64,000 nt of DNA from Seriola aureovittata (taxonomy: Eukaryota; Chordata; Actinopteri; Carangiformes; Carangidae): NCBI RefSeq assembly GCF_021018895.1, contig NC_079376.1, forward strand, positions 17,726,001-17,790,000. Direction: 5' to 3'. Positions within the stretch are counted from its first letter, which is position 1, and each line of letters begins with the position of its first letter. The notes beneath the pieces are model-generated. The model was not told the DNA's origin, did not search any database, and was given only the letters and a program-made list of their open reading frames with translations. A program made the translations under genes and the position numbers. Positions 34,501 to 46,453 of the stretch are shown one piece after another.

Positions 34501-34914
34501 TAGTATAACTATAGTATAAAGCCTAATAGTATAGTAAGGCATTGAAAGTCATCAAAACGTCATAGCATAATAAGTATAGTAACTCATAGAAACGTTTTAG
34601 TATAGTAAGACATGAGTAGGTCCTAAAAACTCAGAGTATAGTAAGGCATGAAAAGTCATAGTATAATAAGGCATAAAAATCATAAAAACGTCACAATATA
34701 GTAAGACATAAAAAGGTTATAGTATAGTAAGGCATGAAAAAGTCATAAAAATGTCATAGTATATTAGGCATAGAAACTCACAGTATAGTAAGGTATAAAA
34801 AGTCATAAAAATGTAATTGTATGGTAAGGCATAAAATGTCATAACGTCATGAAAACATCATAGTATAGTAAGGTAATATAGTAGTAGTAGGTAGTATAGT
34901 CCTCCCAAAATATT

Positions 34915-34934
34915 GGTAGGGACATGTCCCTACC
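34915..34934. repeat. perfect 20-bp palindrome at the right edge of the array
   Basis: GGTAGGGACA followed by its exact reverse complement, about 45 bp beyond the last recognisable monomer. The surrounding 'CCAAAATATTGG...CATCCATATGCAAA' context resembles a fragment of a dispersed fish repeat. Confidence 0.8.
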
Positions 34935-34939
34935 ATCCA

Positions 34940-36190
34940 TATGCAAACTTCTTAGGAAATAGCATATGGTTTTTGATGCAAAAAAGTGATTTATGAAATG
35001 GGACAATTTGCCCTTGCTGGAGATATGCTCTGTTCTGAGCCATTCTAGTCTCCTGTAGATATAGCGAATGAGAAGTTTAAGTAGTATTCAAATAAGTGTA
35101 AGGAGGTAAAAAGCATGCCCTTCTGAATTGAATTGTATAAAGTATAAATTAGGATTAGCACTTTCAACCACTGTTGATGTACAGTCTACAGTTTTCTTTG
35201 TATGCATTTGATGGCACGTTATCGTGGTGGACTAACAAGTGTTGGTGCCCAGGAAAGAATGTAAAAGGTTAGAGGCGACTAGGGGACATTTTACTTTGTC
35301 AGTCATTCCCACACAAAATTAGTGTAATCATTTTGGCAAAAAAATAGCTCAAATGAAAAATAATGACCCTCAGCCCACCACCCATCATAATTAACTTAGA
35401 TACTTTTTACTATGGATTTCACACCATAAACTGCCACAGCTGTCTTTTAAGTGCATAAGTGTAACCTTATAAATCATGCCCGACCTGAACCAAACACAGC
35501 TGCATCATTCTATTTATTTGACAGCTAAAAGTGTAGCTGCTACCCCAGACACAATCATGACATATTGATCAGTGATTTGTCACAGATTGTGAAATGAAAT
35601 GACTCCAAAGTAGTGAATGAGCACTAGATCCTGCCCATATTAGTGTGCCAACATTATCTGTCCAAACATATTTGAATGCCTCATCATCATGGTTGGTTGT
35701 CTGGTAGTCCTCTACACCGGCTCACTATGTCATGAAAAAACTGTGTGTGTAAAACTTTGCTTGGAGGAAAATACTAATCATGGCCCTACAAAGAGCTTTC
35801 CTTGTCTAGCCCAGTGGACTGCATCAAAATGAACAGGTGGTGGGTTGGCATCAGGTTGTAAAAGAGTAATTTCACCCAAAACACAGAAATTGAGTCTTTG
35901 TTTCTGCTCAGACTCCTTCCTTTTGAGGAAGTCAAATCTGAGTTTTTAACATTTTAAAGTGAGACTATGTGCCATTTGAAAGTGGTAGCCATGTGATGAC
36001 TAATGTGAGCAAGCTACATATTACTGTCGAGCAGACATCTAGTCAATTTACTGATTTTATGACTCGTCTCTACTTCTGTTACAATTAGTTAATGTTACAT
36101 AGGTGCTTTAAACGTCCCTATTGAATTCCATTCACCTATTTGGAGAGTAGAAAAATAAAGCAGAAAGTAAGAAGCCATGCAGATAGTACA
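34940..36190. other. intergenic DNA, no gene seen
   Basis: Between the satellite array and the telomere-like minisatellite. No exon, RNA gene or named element was recognised on either strand. Confidence 0.5.
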
Positions 36191-36194
36191 AGGG

Positions 36195-36385
36195 GGGTCA
36201 GCCCTATGTTCCCACAGCCCTATGTTCCCAAATTTCTCAGAACTTTTTTTTCACAGAAATTTTTGAAAATTAGGGTTAGGGTTTGGGCTGTGGGAATATA
36301 GGGTTAGAATTAGGGCTGTGGGAATATAGGGTTAGGGTTAGGGCTGGGGGAATATAGGGCTAGGGCTGTGGGAACATAGACACGC
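36195..36385. repeat. inverted minisatellite with TTAGGG-like units
   Basis: The left arm has two tandem copies of a CAGCCCTATGTTCCC unit (36,197-36,230). The right arm (about 36,265-36,380) has the opposite orientation, with repeated GGCTGTGGGAATATAGGG and TTAGGGTTAGGG words. The two arms could pair. The TTAGGG words match the vertebrate telomere hexamer but are too few and too mixed to be a telomere remnant with certainty. Confidence 0.75.
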
Positions 36386-36887
36386 TCCCGTACAAGGCTA
36401 AGAGGGAAAATTAATGAGACTTGCAAAACATCCTTTAATTGATAATTAGATTGTTTTCAGTCTGCTGATTTTAAGATAATTAAGAATAGAAAAAGAAATT
36501 GTATTTGTGTAGTTTCTAAATATGTTCAGCTGTGAGAACATGTCCCAGCATGGGTAACTACACACGTTCGTGTAAAAATCCATGCACTCTAGTGAAGCTA
36601 TTTCTCCGTCTTTCTTCGTATAACTGGCCCACTTCTGTCATATAATTATGTATTCTATTGAGGATATGCCTTTCCTTCAAATACCAGGATATAGAACTGT
36701 GTTTCGTATGACAGCTAATCAGGGACTGGTAGCAAGTCTAGCCCTGGGACTGAACCTGATAAGACACTTAGTTCCCTGCACTGCTTTACCTGTCAATAGA
36801 ACATAAAAGATATGCAAAACTGAACCAACAGACTTTGAAACTGAAGTTGAAAGCATTGTTCTCCAGACATCATTCACAAATAAAACT

Positions 36888-36893
36888 TTTATT
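36888..36893 (-). terminator. tiam2: distal tiam2 polyadenylation signal (predicted)
   Basis: AATAAA on the - strand about 1.5 kb past the stop. A second AATAAA at 37,374-37,379 could give a shorter 3' end. Confidence 0.4.
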
Positions 36894-37373
36894 TATAAAA
36901 CAATTCCATAAGAATGGAATAATGGGGCATTCACATTCATTGGTATCCTAGCATTAAAGGCATGGTAAAGTTGAGCTGAGAAGGTAAAAATGTTGCGGTT
37001 TGCCTTTTTATAGTACATCAACATGTACTTTATGCTATGGCAAACAATGTTTTACAAAAATATCAGTTGCATTTGTTGCAAATTCCTGCCTTGTTTCTCA
37101 TCTGTACAGTGTCAAGTATGTATGAGAGAATACATAAATGTGTCAAAGATAGAAAAGATCATATATACAGGACAAATAGAAACATAAAAACAAACATTGG
37201 GTTTTAAACATTACTGCAGTTTAAATCATTCAATTAAGCAGCCATATCAAACATTTGTACATTCAAATGCAAATACTGGAAATTACAATCTTCAGCAAAA
37301 GACAGCCAAAATCCAGCAGGCTACATTTAAAAGTAAATAAACGCCAAACTGTATTACATATTTTTTATTTAAG

Positions 37374-37379
37374 AGTAGA
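37374..37379 (-). terminator. tiam2: proximal tiam2 polyadenylation signal (predicted)
   Basis: AATAAA on the - strand inside an A/T-rich stretch about 1.05 kb past the stop codon. Which site is used cannot be told from sequence. Confidence 0.3.
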
Positions 37380-38427
37380 CCAAATCTTTAGCCAAGTGTT
37401 CAAGCCTTCACCCAAAAAGTTACTTTGCTAAGATATACATAATCAAACCTATTAATAAATAAAAACAGCATTAATAACATTAAAACCTGTACAAATAAAA
37501 AATATTTCAAATATATAGGCAAACAGTGTACTTTAGTGCACAAAATACCGCAAAAAGGCTTAGTTGCAAAAGTCAGTCTACTTCCTGTTAATTAAAGCCC
37601 ATGCCCCTTCTCATCTGGGAGTCTGACTTGACAGCCACAGCTCTTGGTGTGGATCTTATTACTCTGTGATAGCTTTAACTCAGTGCCTGCTTTCATTTAA
37701 GTTTTGACAAAAATTACAATTCGTAGTAAGTGGTGACCTACAGTCTTTTGGTTCTGTGAAACCAAAAATACAAATGAATACTTCACCAATCCTGAATCCA
37801 TGTGAAAACCTGCTGTGCCAAAACTGTCCCAAATCACCTAAGTGGATGTCTGAAAAACTTATTTTACCTCAGTATCTCAAGGATGCACTGTGGACTTGTC
37901 CTCCTCTTACAACTTTTGGGACTGAAGGACCAACCTGACAGACCAAGGACATTCTCCCCACTTCTTTCTGGAAAAGGTCAAAAACTGAATAAAAACTGCC
38001 AGTCAGTATGAGCTGCAGGGGAAACTTGGAGGGAATACGTCACTCAGACAGTTTGTTGGGAGGAGGCAAAGCCAAGAGAACCGAGGTGATCGCGGGTACG
38101 CATCAGTGCTTGGCAGATTCATTGCAGTCATAATCATGGGGACAGAAATCACCTCGCTTCGCCTCTCTAGGGAGAAAAACTGGGTCTGTTAGCCAATAGG
38201 TTTTCATTAGAATTTATCATTTACACCTAACCCTTCAGCAGGCAGGCGTGTGGCTTACTAAACCAACTTTGGAATTGAGGCACAGCTTCACAGTCACCCT
38301 GGTACAGCCCACAGTGGATGACAGGGGCTTCCCCTATTGTGATAAATGGGCTAGGGTCAGCCCCTCTGACCTCTTATGACCACTAACCTGTGGCCCAGGT
38401 ACAGTATAGTCTCAACCACCTTACCCT

Positions 38428-39131
38428 CTAGGAGGAGGTGGTATTTTCAGAGTCGGTGGCACAGCTCTCAGCTGGGTCATAGAAACAGTCTTCATTGACT
38501 ACAGACGTCAGACTTTGAACACTAAACTCTCGCTCCAGCAACATGTTGAAGTCCACCACCCCAGATGATGATGCTGCATCCGTCTGATGGTCCAGTGACC
38601 TGCTATGCTCCTTCATGTTCAACAGTGCACCCTGACTCTTCCTGAAACTGCTGGGTTTCCTCTTAACAGCATTGAAGTGTCCACGCATCAGTTTGGGTTG
38701 GGTCTCTGGAGTGTCCCCGACTCCCTCAGGTTGAACACAGGGTGCCGGTGCACATTTTGAGACAGCGTCCTCAGAGAGTTTAAGTTGGAGAAATTGAGCC
38801 TCAATGGCACTAGCTGGGGAGCTGCTGTCTCCACTGTCCCTCCTTGTTCCCCCCTCACTAAAGCCGTCATCATCCTCATCACTTAAAATATCTGACTCTT
38901 TGACAGAGGTGGAGCGGGATTGTGAATTAGACCCAGGTGTCTGAGACCAGTTCTGCTGGACAGGGAGAATATTAGAGTCAGAGGAGGTGCAGGGTGGAGG
39001 AGCCCCTGGTGAACTGCAGGTTCCACAGCTCAGACTTCCTTCATCTGAGTCTGGCCCCAGCTTGGTATTCCCAGCTTGGGCGGAGAGATCTCCAAGTGGC
39101 TGCTTACACAACCAGGAAGCCCTGGAGGAAC
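38428..39131 (-). CDS. tiam2: tiam2 last coding exon, C-terminal tail
   Basis: 704 bp, entered in phase 1 after CCAG, ending in TGA at 38,428-38,430. It encodes a serine- and acid-rich, probably disordered tail. [23 protein letters not shown], a [14 protein letters not shown] basic stretch and the closing [19 protein letters not shown] line up in order with what I know of human TIAM2. Human TIAM2 ends a few residues after CFY; this protein runs on for about 18 more. Confidence 0.93.
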
Positions 39132-42100
39132 CTGGTAATGAAGGTGGAGACAGAATTTAGAAATGCCACTCTTATCTGAGCAAAACACTTGCACCATAAC
39201 CCGCTAGCATTTTATGGGCTAAAAAGTAAGATATGATCATCTGCAAAGTACATGCATAGCCGAATAACCTTCAAGGGTAAATGCAAGTCAGCAAGAATCA
39301 CTCCTACGCCCTATGTGGATGTGTTTTTTTATTTCTTTCCCAGGAAGCATAGCCTGGTATGTGAAACAAGTGTCAAGTGTTTCATAGATGTTTAACTGAA
39401 GGAAATATCTCCTCCATAAAACACAGAAATACTTTTCATAAAAAAACACCCACCTAGCCTTGCAGAGGAGGGCAGGGTGCTGCGCAGGGGGGCCAGGTGC
39501 TCCTTACAGCTCCTGTCCATCGTCCCTTCACTCTTCATGTTCCTCCTCACATTCTCCCTGAGGATGGCGCGGATCACCTTGATGATGTTGACCTTGCTCT
39601 CTGGCACACTGTGGAGGACACAGCAGAGGTACCATAGTAACATGAGCACAGGGTATGTTAAACTTGATTTCAGAAGCTAAATATAGATTAAGAGGATTGT
39701 GAGAGAGCTCCATTGTTCCCCGGTGTCATGGGTGATTTAATTCATTAGGAGTGATCCCAATTTCACAGTGTGTAATGAGAATTACCAATTTGGTCACAGG
39801 CTTCACTCTCACCACTATCCACATGTAGACAGTTTGCACCATTAAATGCTAAAAACGACAGTAAACATTGCAGAAAATGCAGATAACTATCAACTATGAG
39901 TGTCTTTGGGGGCCATGATATGAAAACAAATGGCTTGACAAGATTAGATTATTGGACTATATATGAAAAAATGCTACATGAATAGGGAACAAAGTGGAAC
40001 ATTTGTATTTTCTAGTGGATTTTAGTGAATTCTATTATTAGAAGTCATCATTAAACAAATAGTTCAACATTTTGGGAAATATACTTGTTTCCTTGTACAA
40101 AGCTAGATGACAAGATAGAGCTGGATCCCAGTTACATATCTGCTCACTGACTATGAAGTTAGTGTCAATTAGCTTATCTTAGCATAAATGCTGGAAATTG
40201 GGAAACTGGTTCTGTTGAAATGAAAACAAAACCTGCCTCCCAGCACATCACTCACCAACACATCTCTCATTTGTTTAATCTGTACAAAAAGATAATGTGG
40301 ACAGAACCAAGCTAGCTGTTCCAGTATTTATGCTAAGCTAAGCTAACTGACAGCTGTCTGTCACTTCATATTTAAGACAGATGAGAGTGGTATCGTCCAA
40401 AGGAAAAAAGAGAAAATGTGTATTAACTGAAATGTAGCACTATTTTTAGGGCATTTATTATGCTTCTGATACACTGAAAAAATAAGTGATGTTTTTTTCT
40501 TCACTGTTTCTCTTGAGCTGGATCAGCACCCACCCACTTTAATACTGGTTTACCTTAAAGAGGGTGGAATTTGGGGAATGATAATTCCAGTTTATCACAA
40601 CTTGGGTATTTCATTTTGTAGCCTCTCCCATCCTTTCCATCAGTAATTAAGATAAACATCAACAGCAACATTAAGATTGGAAACATGGCAACATCTCTAA
40701 AGAGAAAACTGACTCTAAAAAGTAGACAGAACCTGTCTGATCATCTGACTTTTTGTTGGAAAAAGCAAGGGTGGTCAACTTATGTGGATGAAAAAATGAA
40801 ACAATGGTAAACATTTGGGTATGTTCATTACAGTTTACATACCCACTCTGGTTCAACGTTGGCCTACTGTTTTTGCCATAGTTGTGTGCACACTGTTATT
40901 CCAAACATTATCATAGTGGTCACTTTGGTTTATGCCCTGTGAGACTTTTAATGATGCCACCATGTTTCCAGATCTCAGCAATTACTTTGTTGAGTACAAT
41001 GTTATCATAAGCAATAGATATGGTGGTCAAAACTACAAAAATGCAAAAGTTGTAATAAACCTTAATTATCCTTTAAAATATATCCTAATTCTGTAATATG
41101 TAATGGGTAAAAAAACAACAGTGGCATCTATGAATGAACATCAGAATTAACCATCACTGATTCCACCTGACAGTTTAATCTCTGACCTGCTATACAGCTG
41201 GAAGACAGTCTCCGGTCTCCCTTTCACTTCAGACCTGGAGTGAATCAGCTCCCAGATGCAGCTGCTTTCTGTGCCTGTTCCTGGGAGAGCAAGGAAATAA
41301 AGGAGAGGCTTTTAATCACACAGTCCAAATATGGTTTATGGTTTCAGAAGGAGATAAGAATGGGGGGGGGGGGGCTGAAACGAAATGCCAGAAGAAGTGT
41401 GTGTGTGGGCAAGGAGAATGAGCTTAAAGGTGTGTGTGGGGAAATATGAAGCGGGAGAAAGAACAAAAAGATTTAGAGGATGTACTTTGTGAGTGATTTA
41501 GTGTGGGTAATGTGGCAGTATACCGGCCTCTTACCTGCAGTATTTCCCAATCTGACCTGCAGTGCAGAGAGCGGGATGAGCCATCGGAACTTAAACGGGT
41601 CTGAATCCCCGTGAAAAAGTGCTGATCGAGGGTTGGCCTGGTCATCACATAGAAAATGCCACATAGGGGAAAAAAGAAAAACGCTATGTTTCTCACCAAA
41701 GACAATATTTATGGCATGTGAGAGTAAATGAGTGCAACAGACACAATACTTACCATCTTCTTTTTCAGCTTGTTGTTTTCCCTGTAGACCAATATCACCG
41801 CTTTCTTGAACACTGGAGAGAGAGAACACATCAGCGTCTTAGTTCTGACTGCGAATGCCTCTTGGGGAAAGCCGACTGAAGGAGTGCAACCCACAGAAGC
41901 ATTTTAGATGCCAGCTTGAAGCCCTAAAGCATATATCAGCGCTACAGCTATGGATATTGAAATTCATTGAGATCTGTTTGAGTGCTACTGCAGACAATTC
42001 TGTGTGGCTCTACAGCAAACCTAATAAACTTGGTTTATACTGATTAAACATTTTAACTGCAAACATGGGTGACATAAAATTGTCTTCTATTTGGTAATTT

Positions 42101-45100
42101 GTGCTGACACGAAACAGCATGTAGAGTTAGTCAGTAATAAGAGCCAAGATATCAGTTGCCAAACACCTTCTGGATTCTGGCAAGGTGGGAAGGGGAAATA
42201 CACATTCCCAAAATGCAACAGAAATCATGGCAGGAGCAGTGTACAGACTCACCAAACACAGTCATTTCAGGATCTTTTCTCATTCTACCCAACGATGGAT
42301 GTGGGTTGAGCCAGACAACTGAGGAATGCATGAGAAACTCTCCCATCGAGATCTCTGTGACCTGAGAGAGAAACATAAAGGAGATGTTTTGGAAGAGAGT
42401 GGGGGAAGAAAAATAACAAGCCAGACATTTGGCTTTTCACTGCTGTGTGAGATCCATACTAAGTACCACTGTCTGCGAATGGAGTTTCACAGACACTACA
42501 AGCTGGTGTTGGTACATAGTGTGAAAGCAGATTCCAATCAAACCTTCATCTGGTCTTTATCTGAGAAAGTGTTTAAATACATAAAGTACCCCAGACAACA
42601 TTATTTAGCATTCACTTTGAATATTTATACTGCAGTGCTTACCAACTAAATATTCCATCAATTTGTAAATGTATTCAGTCCCTAGAGGCAATGCACAGAA
42701 GACGTCGTAAACAGCATAAGAAGCTAAACAACTCCACACTGATGTACTGATAGTTTGCTGGGTTGAAGTAGATAAGTTCTGTATTTCATTTAATCTTCTA
42801 TGAGAAACCCATGTAGCAGGTGTCCTGTGAAATTCAATTTGATATCAATGTACAACTGATGCTAAGCCAACTTTAAATATATAAGACTATTCTTGGTGAT
42901 TATAAATCTGACTCTGAAACATGTATCTACCTCCTTATCATGGCCAGTCTGCTCAGCAACTAGCTGATCAAACACGGAGCCGTAATCCTCGTAGATCTTC
43001 TGCATCTCATTGATGTGGCTGGCCACCTTCTCCATGGCTTTCAGAGCCTCTGCAGGGACAAGAACAGAGCAGAATTGTTGACTGTATATGTAGCTGCTTT
43101 GCATTACAGTAGCAGATTGTATTTGCTCATTGTGTGTGTGCATTGTGTATGGGAACAATGCCAGTTCTTATGTGCCAAGATCTGTCACTTAATGTTCCCA
43201 TGCATGGCAGCATAACAACATGACACTGAAATGACAAGTGTGAGCATATATATTTTTATTGAATCTTATCCGTTTGAGGATGTGCATGTATGTCTGTAAT
43301 TATATGTGTCTGTATATGTATTTCTCTCCCTACCAGTGAGGTGGTAGTGCTCCTCGCTGTCAGCATCGGTGAGAGAGACCAGCTCCCTGAGCAGCAGGGG
43401 GTACTTGAGCACCCTCTGTACTGGTTTAATCAGGTAGGACTCCAGGGTGGATGAGTGCTGCTTGGTGGGGTTCCTCGCATCCAGGAATTCCTTGAAGGCC
43501 TGATCTGTCTTAGCTGAAATAAAACACGTACTGTATTAATATGGATCTCTGGGCAGTCTGTTATCTTCATCTGTTTTTGGTGTTTGTGTTTCCTGGTCGT
43601 CTCAAGCAAACATACTTAGAGAGACGTGGCTACACTGTGAGCCAATCAGATGTGGCATAGAAAAGTGTTGAATATTATTAGTCCTAGTGCAGAATCATGG
43701 TGCAATAACATGTCTCCAGCAGGGGGTAGTGTAGGCTTCTCCTCGACCTACCATGACAACTGCAGTATTAAACTGTAAACATCTTTTTTGTTTATGAATC
43801 CATTATACGCACCACTTCTGAGTATCTTAATAAAGTGTAGACAAGGTGTTTTCACACAGTAAATACAAGTAAAAATTATTTATATATATATATATATATA
43901 TAAAAACTATAACTATATCTAGCAGAACTGTGACGAGTTACTTGAATACATAGAAAAGCTGTTTTATTGACAACCTGGTGAAAATGATCAAGTTGGGGCT
44001 GCTGAGTTTACTCTGAAGCCAACAGCATAGTGTGAAATAGCAGGTATAATAAAGAACAAGCCTTCTGTAAAGGTGATGACATTTTCCCCGAACAGTATGC
44101 TTCCACCACGCGTACTGAGGGGGGCCATTAAAGTATTAATTATAGCACTCCCAGCCACAGACAGGCAGCCGCATTGACACCTCCCTGAGTAATTGGCAGG
44201 CAATTAATGAGTCGACAAATAAACAGAGAAACTGAGGCAACCCAGGGCCTTTGGCATGATGAGAAAGGGAGGGGAGTGATGAAGATGGCAGAGATGGGCA
44301 TATAATTACTTAAAGGGTTTACAAACGCCCACAGATTTCTTGTCTGTGTCCTTGGATCAGCTGGTTGTGACTAGGATGGGCTGGATGTTCTGTATCAAGC
44401 CAAGCCACCTACATACTCAGTGTGTGTGCACTGTACAGTTATCGCCTTGTTATACTTCGCTGTTCTTCTCTGTGCTGTGCAATGATTGTACTACATGTTG
44501 CTCTAATGTTAGTGTATGGCACAAGCTATAACATTTAAAGCTCTGGTTAAAGAACAGGGTGTCTAAACCCTGTGAATACTGGTGCTTTGAGTCTGGCATC
44601 TTTCCCTTCAGTCAAACATTTGGAGTCATTTTGCTTCAAGTTGGAGCTGCCCGCAGACTGAAGCATTTAACAATCATTATGCAAAGACTTAAGTGGTGTT
44701 TTGAAAAGGACAGCCAGTAATTTTTGACCATATAAATCATAAATAAAAAAAACGTTTGACTCGTGGTAGTGGGGCTACCCCTCTGTTTACATTTGGATCA
44801 CAGTTAACAGCTCATCTCTAAAAGAAACAGGAGGGTTCTCCTCCTATTTTTATAGTTCTTGGGTGGGATGATATATCTAATCATAATTTTCATGATTTTT
44901 CTAAATATTTAACTGTACAGAAAATCCTTCATTGCACCAGTGTTGCTTTGAAAACCATAGACACCGTACATTATTCTCTTCTAGATGATTCTGACCCATC
45001 AGAGACTTTTCATCAGAGCGTTTTTCTCCGGTCTAATCCTATTAAACATCAATCCTACTGCTTACTTCGAGGAATATCCTCCGCAATTCTGGTAATGGGG

Positions 45101-46404
45101 CAGATTTAAGCAGCGCAGGGGGGGCAATTTGCCCTCCCCACCCCCCCATGTCAGCAAAGAAGCCAATCTTCTTACATTTCTCTCTGTAGTGGGCAGAGTT
45201 CCCAAATAGTGGCAGAGGGGCTGGCTTCTTAGCGGGCGTAAATCAACTTTAAAATTTCTACTCTGTCATATGCTGAGGGAGACGCAAGGAATTATTAGGG
45301 CTCTCAAGTTGTCACGTTGGCATATCTGCCATTAGTGGACAAGGTTATCCAAAGTCTGTGTATAAATATATGCATGTATTTGTTTAAACTTCACCTGCTT
45401 GAATGTTAAGAAACTGCAGATCTCAAAATGAAAGGCGAGAAATCTTTCTCCTTTTTTGTAACGCTAATATTTTGGGTGTTTCTGTGCATGATGTTAGACA
45501 TGGAACAGGGCTTGCAGTAAATTGGAGAGGCATCACTCACCTCACTTTCATCAACTCTCTCACTCCGGGACGTTTGCTTCGGTACATAATTGATTTGTTT
45601 CCCAAAAGTAAGGACCAAACCTTCAACAGTGAGTGCCGTGAGGTGTCTCTGATGCAACATGGGTGCAAGGAGGCTGAATTTAGCAGGGGTGTGGCACACT
45701 TTGGATTAATATGTATCTGCAGATGTATTTATGCCAATCCTCACTCCCACTTTGTGCGGCAGTAGTGAATTTAGGTCGTCATGTATTCTTCATGTGCTTA
45801 GGTGTGTGTTGTACCTCTCTCCAGGACCTTCTGGACCTTGATGTGGTTGGCACAGAAGCCGCTGTAGAGCTTGAAGTGGTCAGCATAGTAGAGGAACGAA
45901 CCCCCAAGAGAAAACAGCAGCTTCTGAAAACAGAGAGGATGTGAGAGGAAAAACAGAGACAGGGAGTGAGTGTTGCACACGGATGGAGAGAGAGAACGAT
46001 GCTACACATGGCCAGAGTCAGGATGAAAGAGTGCGAACATGTGAAGTCGTAACCGGACCTCTGTCCTCCCTCTCTCGGGAGACTATTCGAACGCCCCCTC
46101 TGTCCTCTCCTTCTTGCCTAACCTTTTGAGCACACTAGCTTTCAGCAGCTCACAATTCAACCAGTGAACCACTGCTTCAATCAATAGACCCCACATCTTG
46201 TCATGTCAAGGCTATAAATCAGCCGGCAATGCTCCCGTCACACCTCCTCAATTATTTATAAACCTCAAGATCTCAAAGATCACGCATTTCTATGGAATTG
46301 TGGCTAAAAATCCCCTGAGTTTGAGAATAATGTTGTTCTGTATACTCTGTATATCTGATGGAATCTAAACTGAATCTTTGGACATTTAATCAATAATATA
46401 ATGT

Positions 46405-46453
<49 letters not shown>

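Larger units (their letters stand above)
22060..34870. repeat. AT-rich satellite-like tandem array with higher-order structure
   Basis: About 12.8 kb of tandem repeats. The monomer is about 36 bp and typically opens GGCATAAAA, contains an ACGTC or CATC word, and closes with CATAGTATAGTA or a close variant. Truncated 25-bp monomers (GGCATGAGACG... and GGCATCAAAC... types) and a 35-bp form occur at regular places. In the central part they combine as 36+35+36+36+25 = 168 bp, and elsewhere as 36+36+36+25 = 133 bp. Left (to about 22,300) and right (from about 33,640) edges are degenerate, while the centre is nearly identical between copies, the pattern expected from unequal exchange. On the - strand the array stays open for up to 186 codons, but this follows from a low-stop repeat and is not taken as coding. 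Copy number in the real genome may differ from this assembly. Confidence 0.95.
36870..38427 (-). other. tiam2: tiam2 3' untranslated region (inferred)
   Basis: Directly follows the tiam2 stop codon on the - strand, is AT-rich, has no splice-like exon, and carries candidate polyadenylation signals at 37,374-37,379 and 36,888-36,893. The end point is a guess from the distal signal. Confidence 0.5.

Noticed and set aside
22060..34870. CRISPR-like array of repeats and spacers
   Set aside because: The repeated units abut each other with no unique spacers, and the genome is eukaryotic.
22060..34870. Centromere
   Set aside because: The 168-bp period is suggestive, but the array is only about 13 kb in this assembly and is flanked by genes in conserved order.
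36265..36380. True interstitial telomere
   Set aside because: Only a few TTAGGG words, interrupted by a longer unit and arranged as an inverted repeat.
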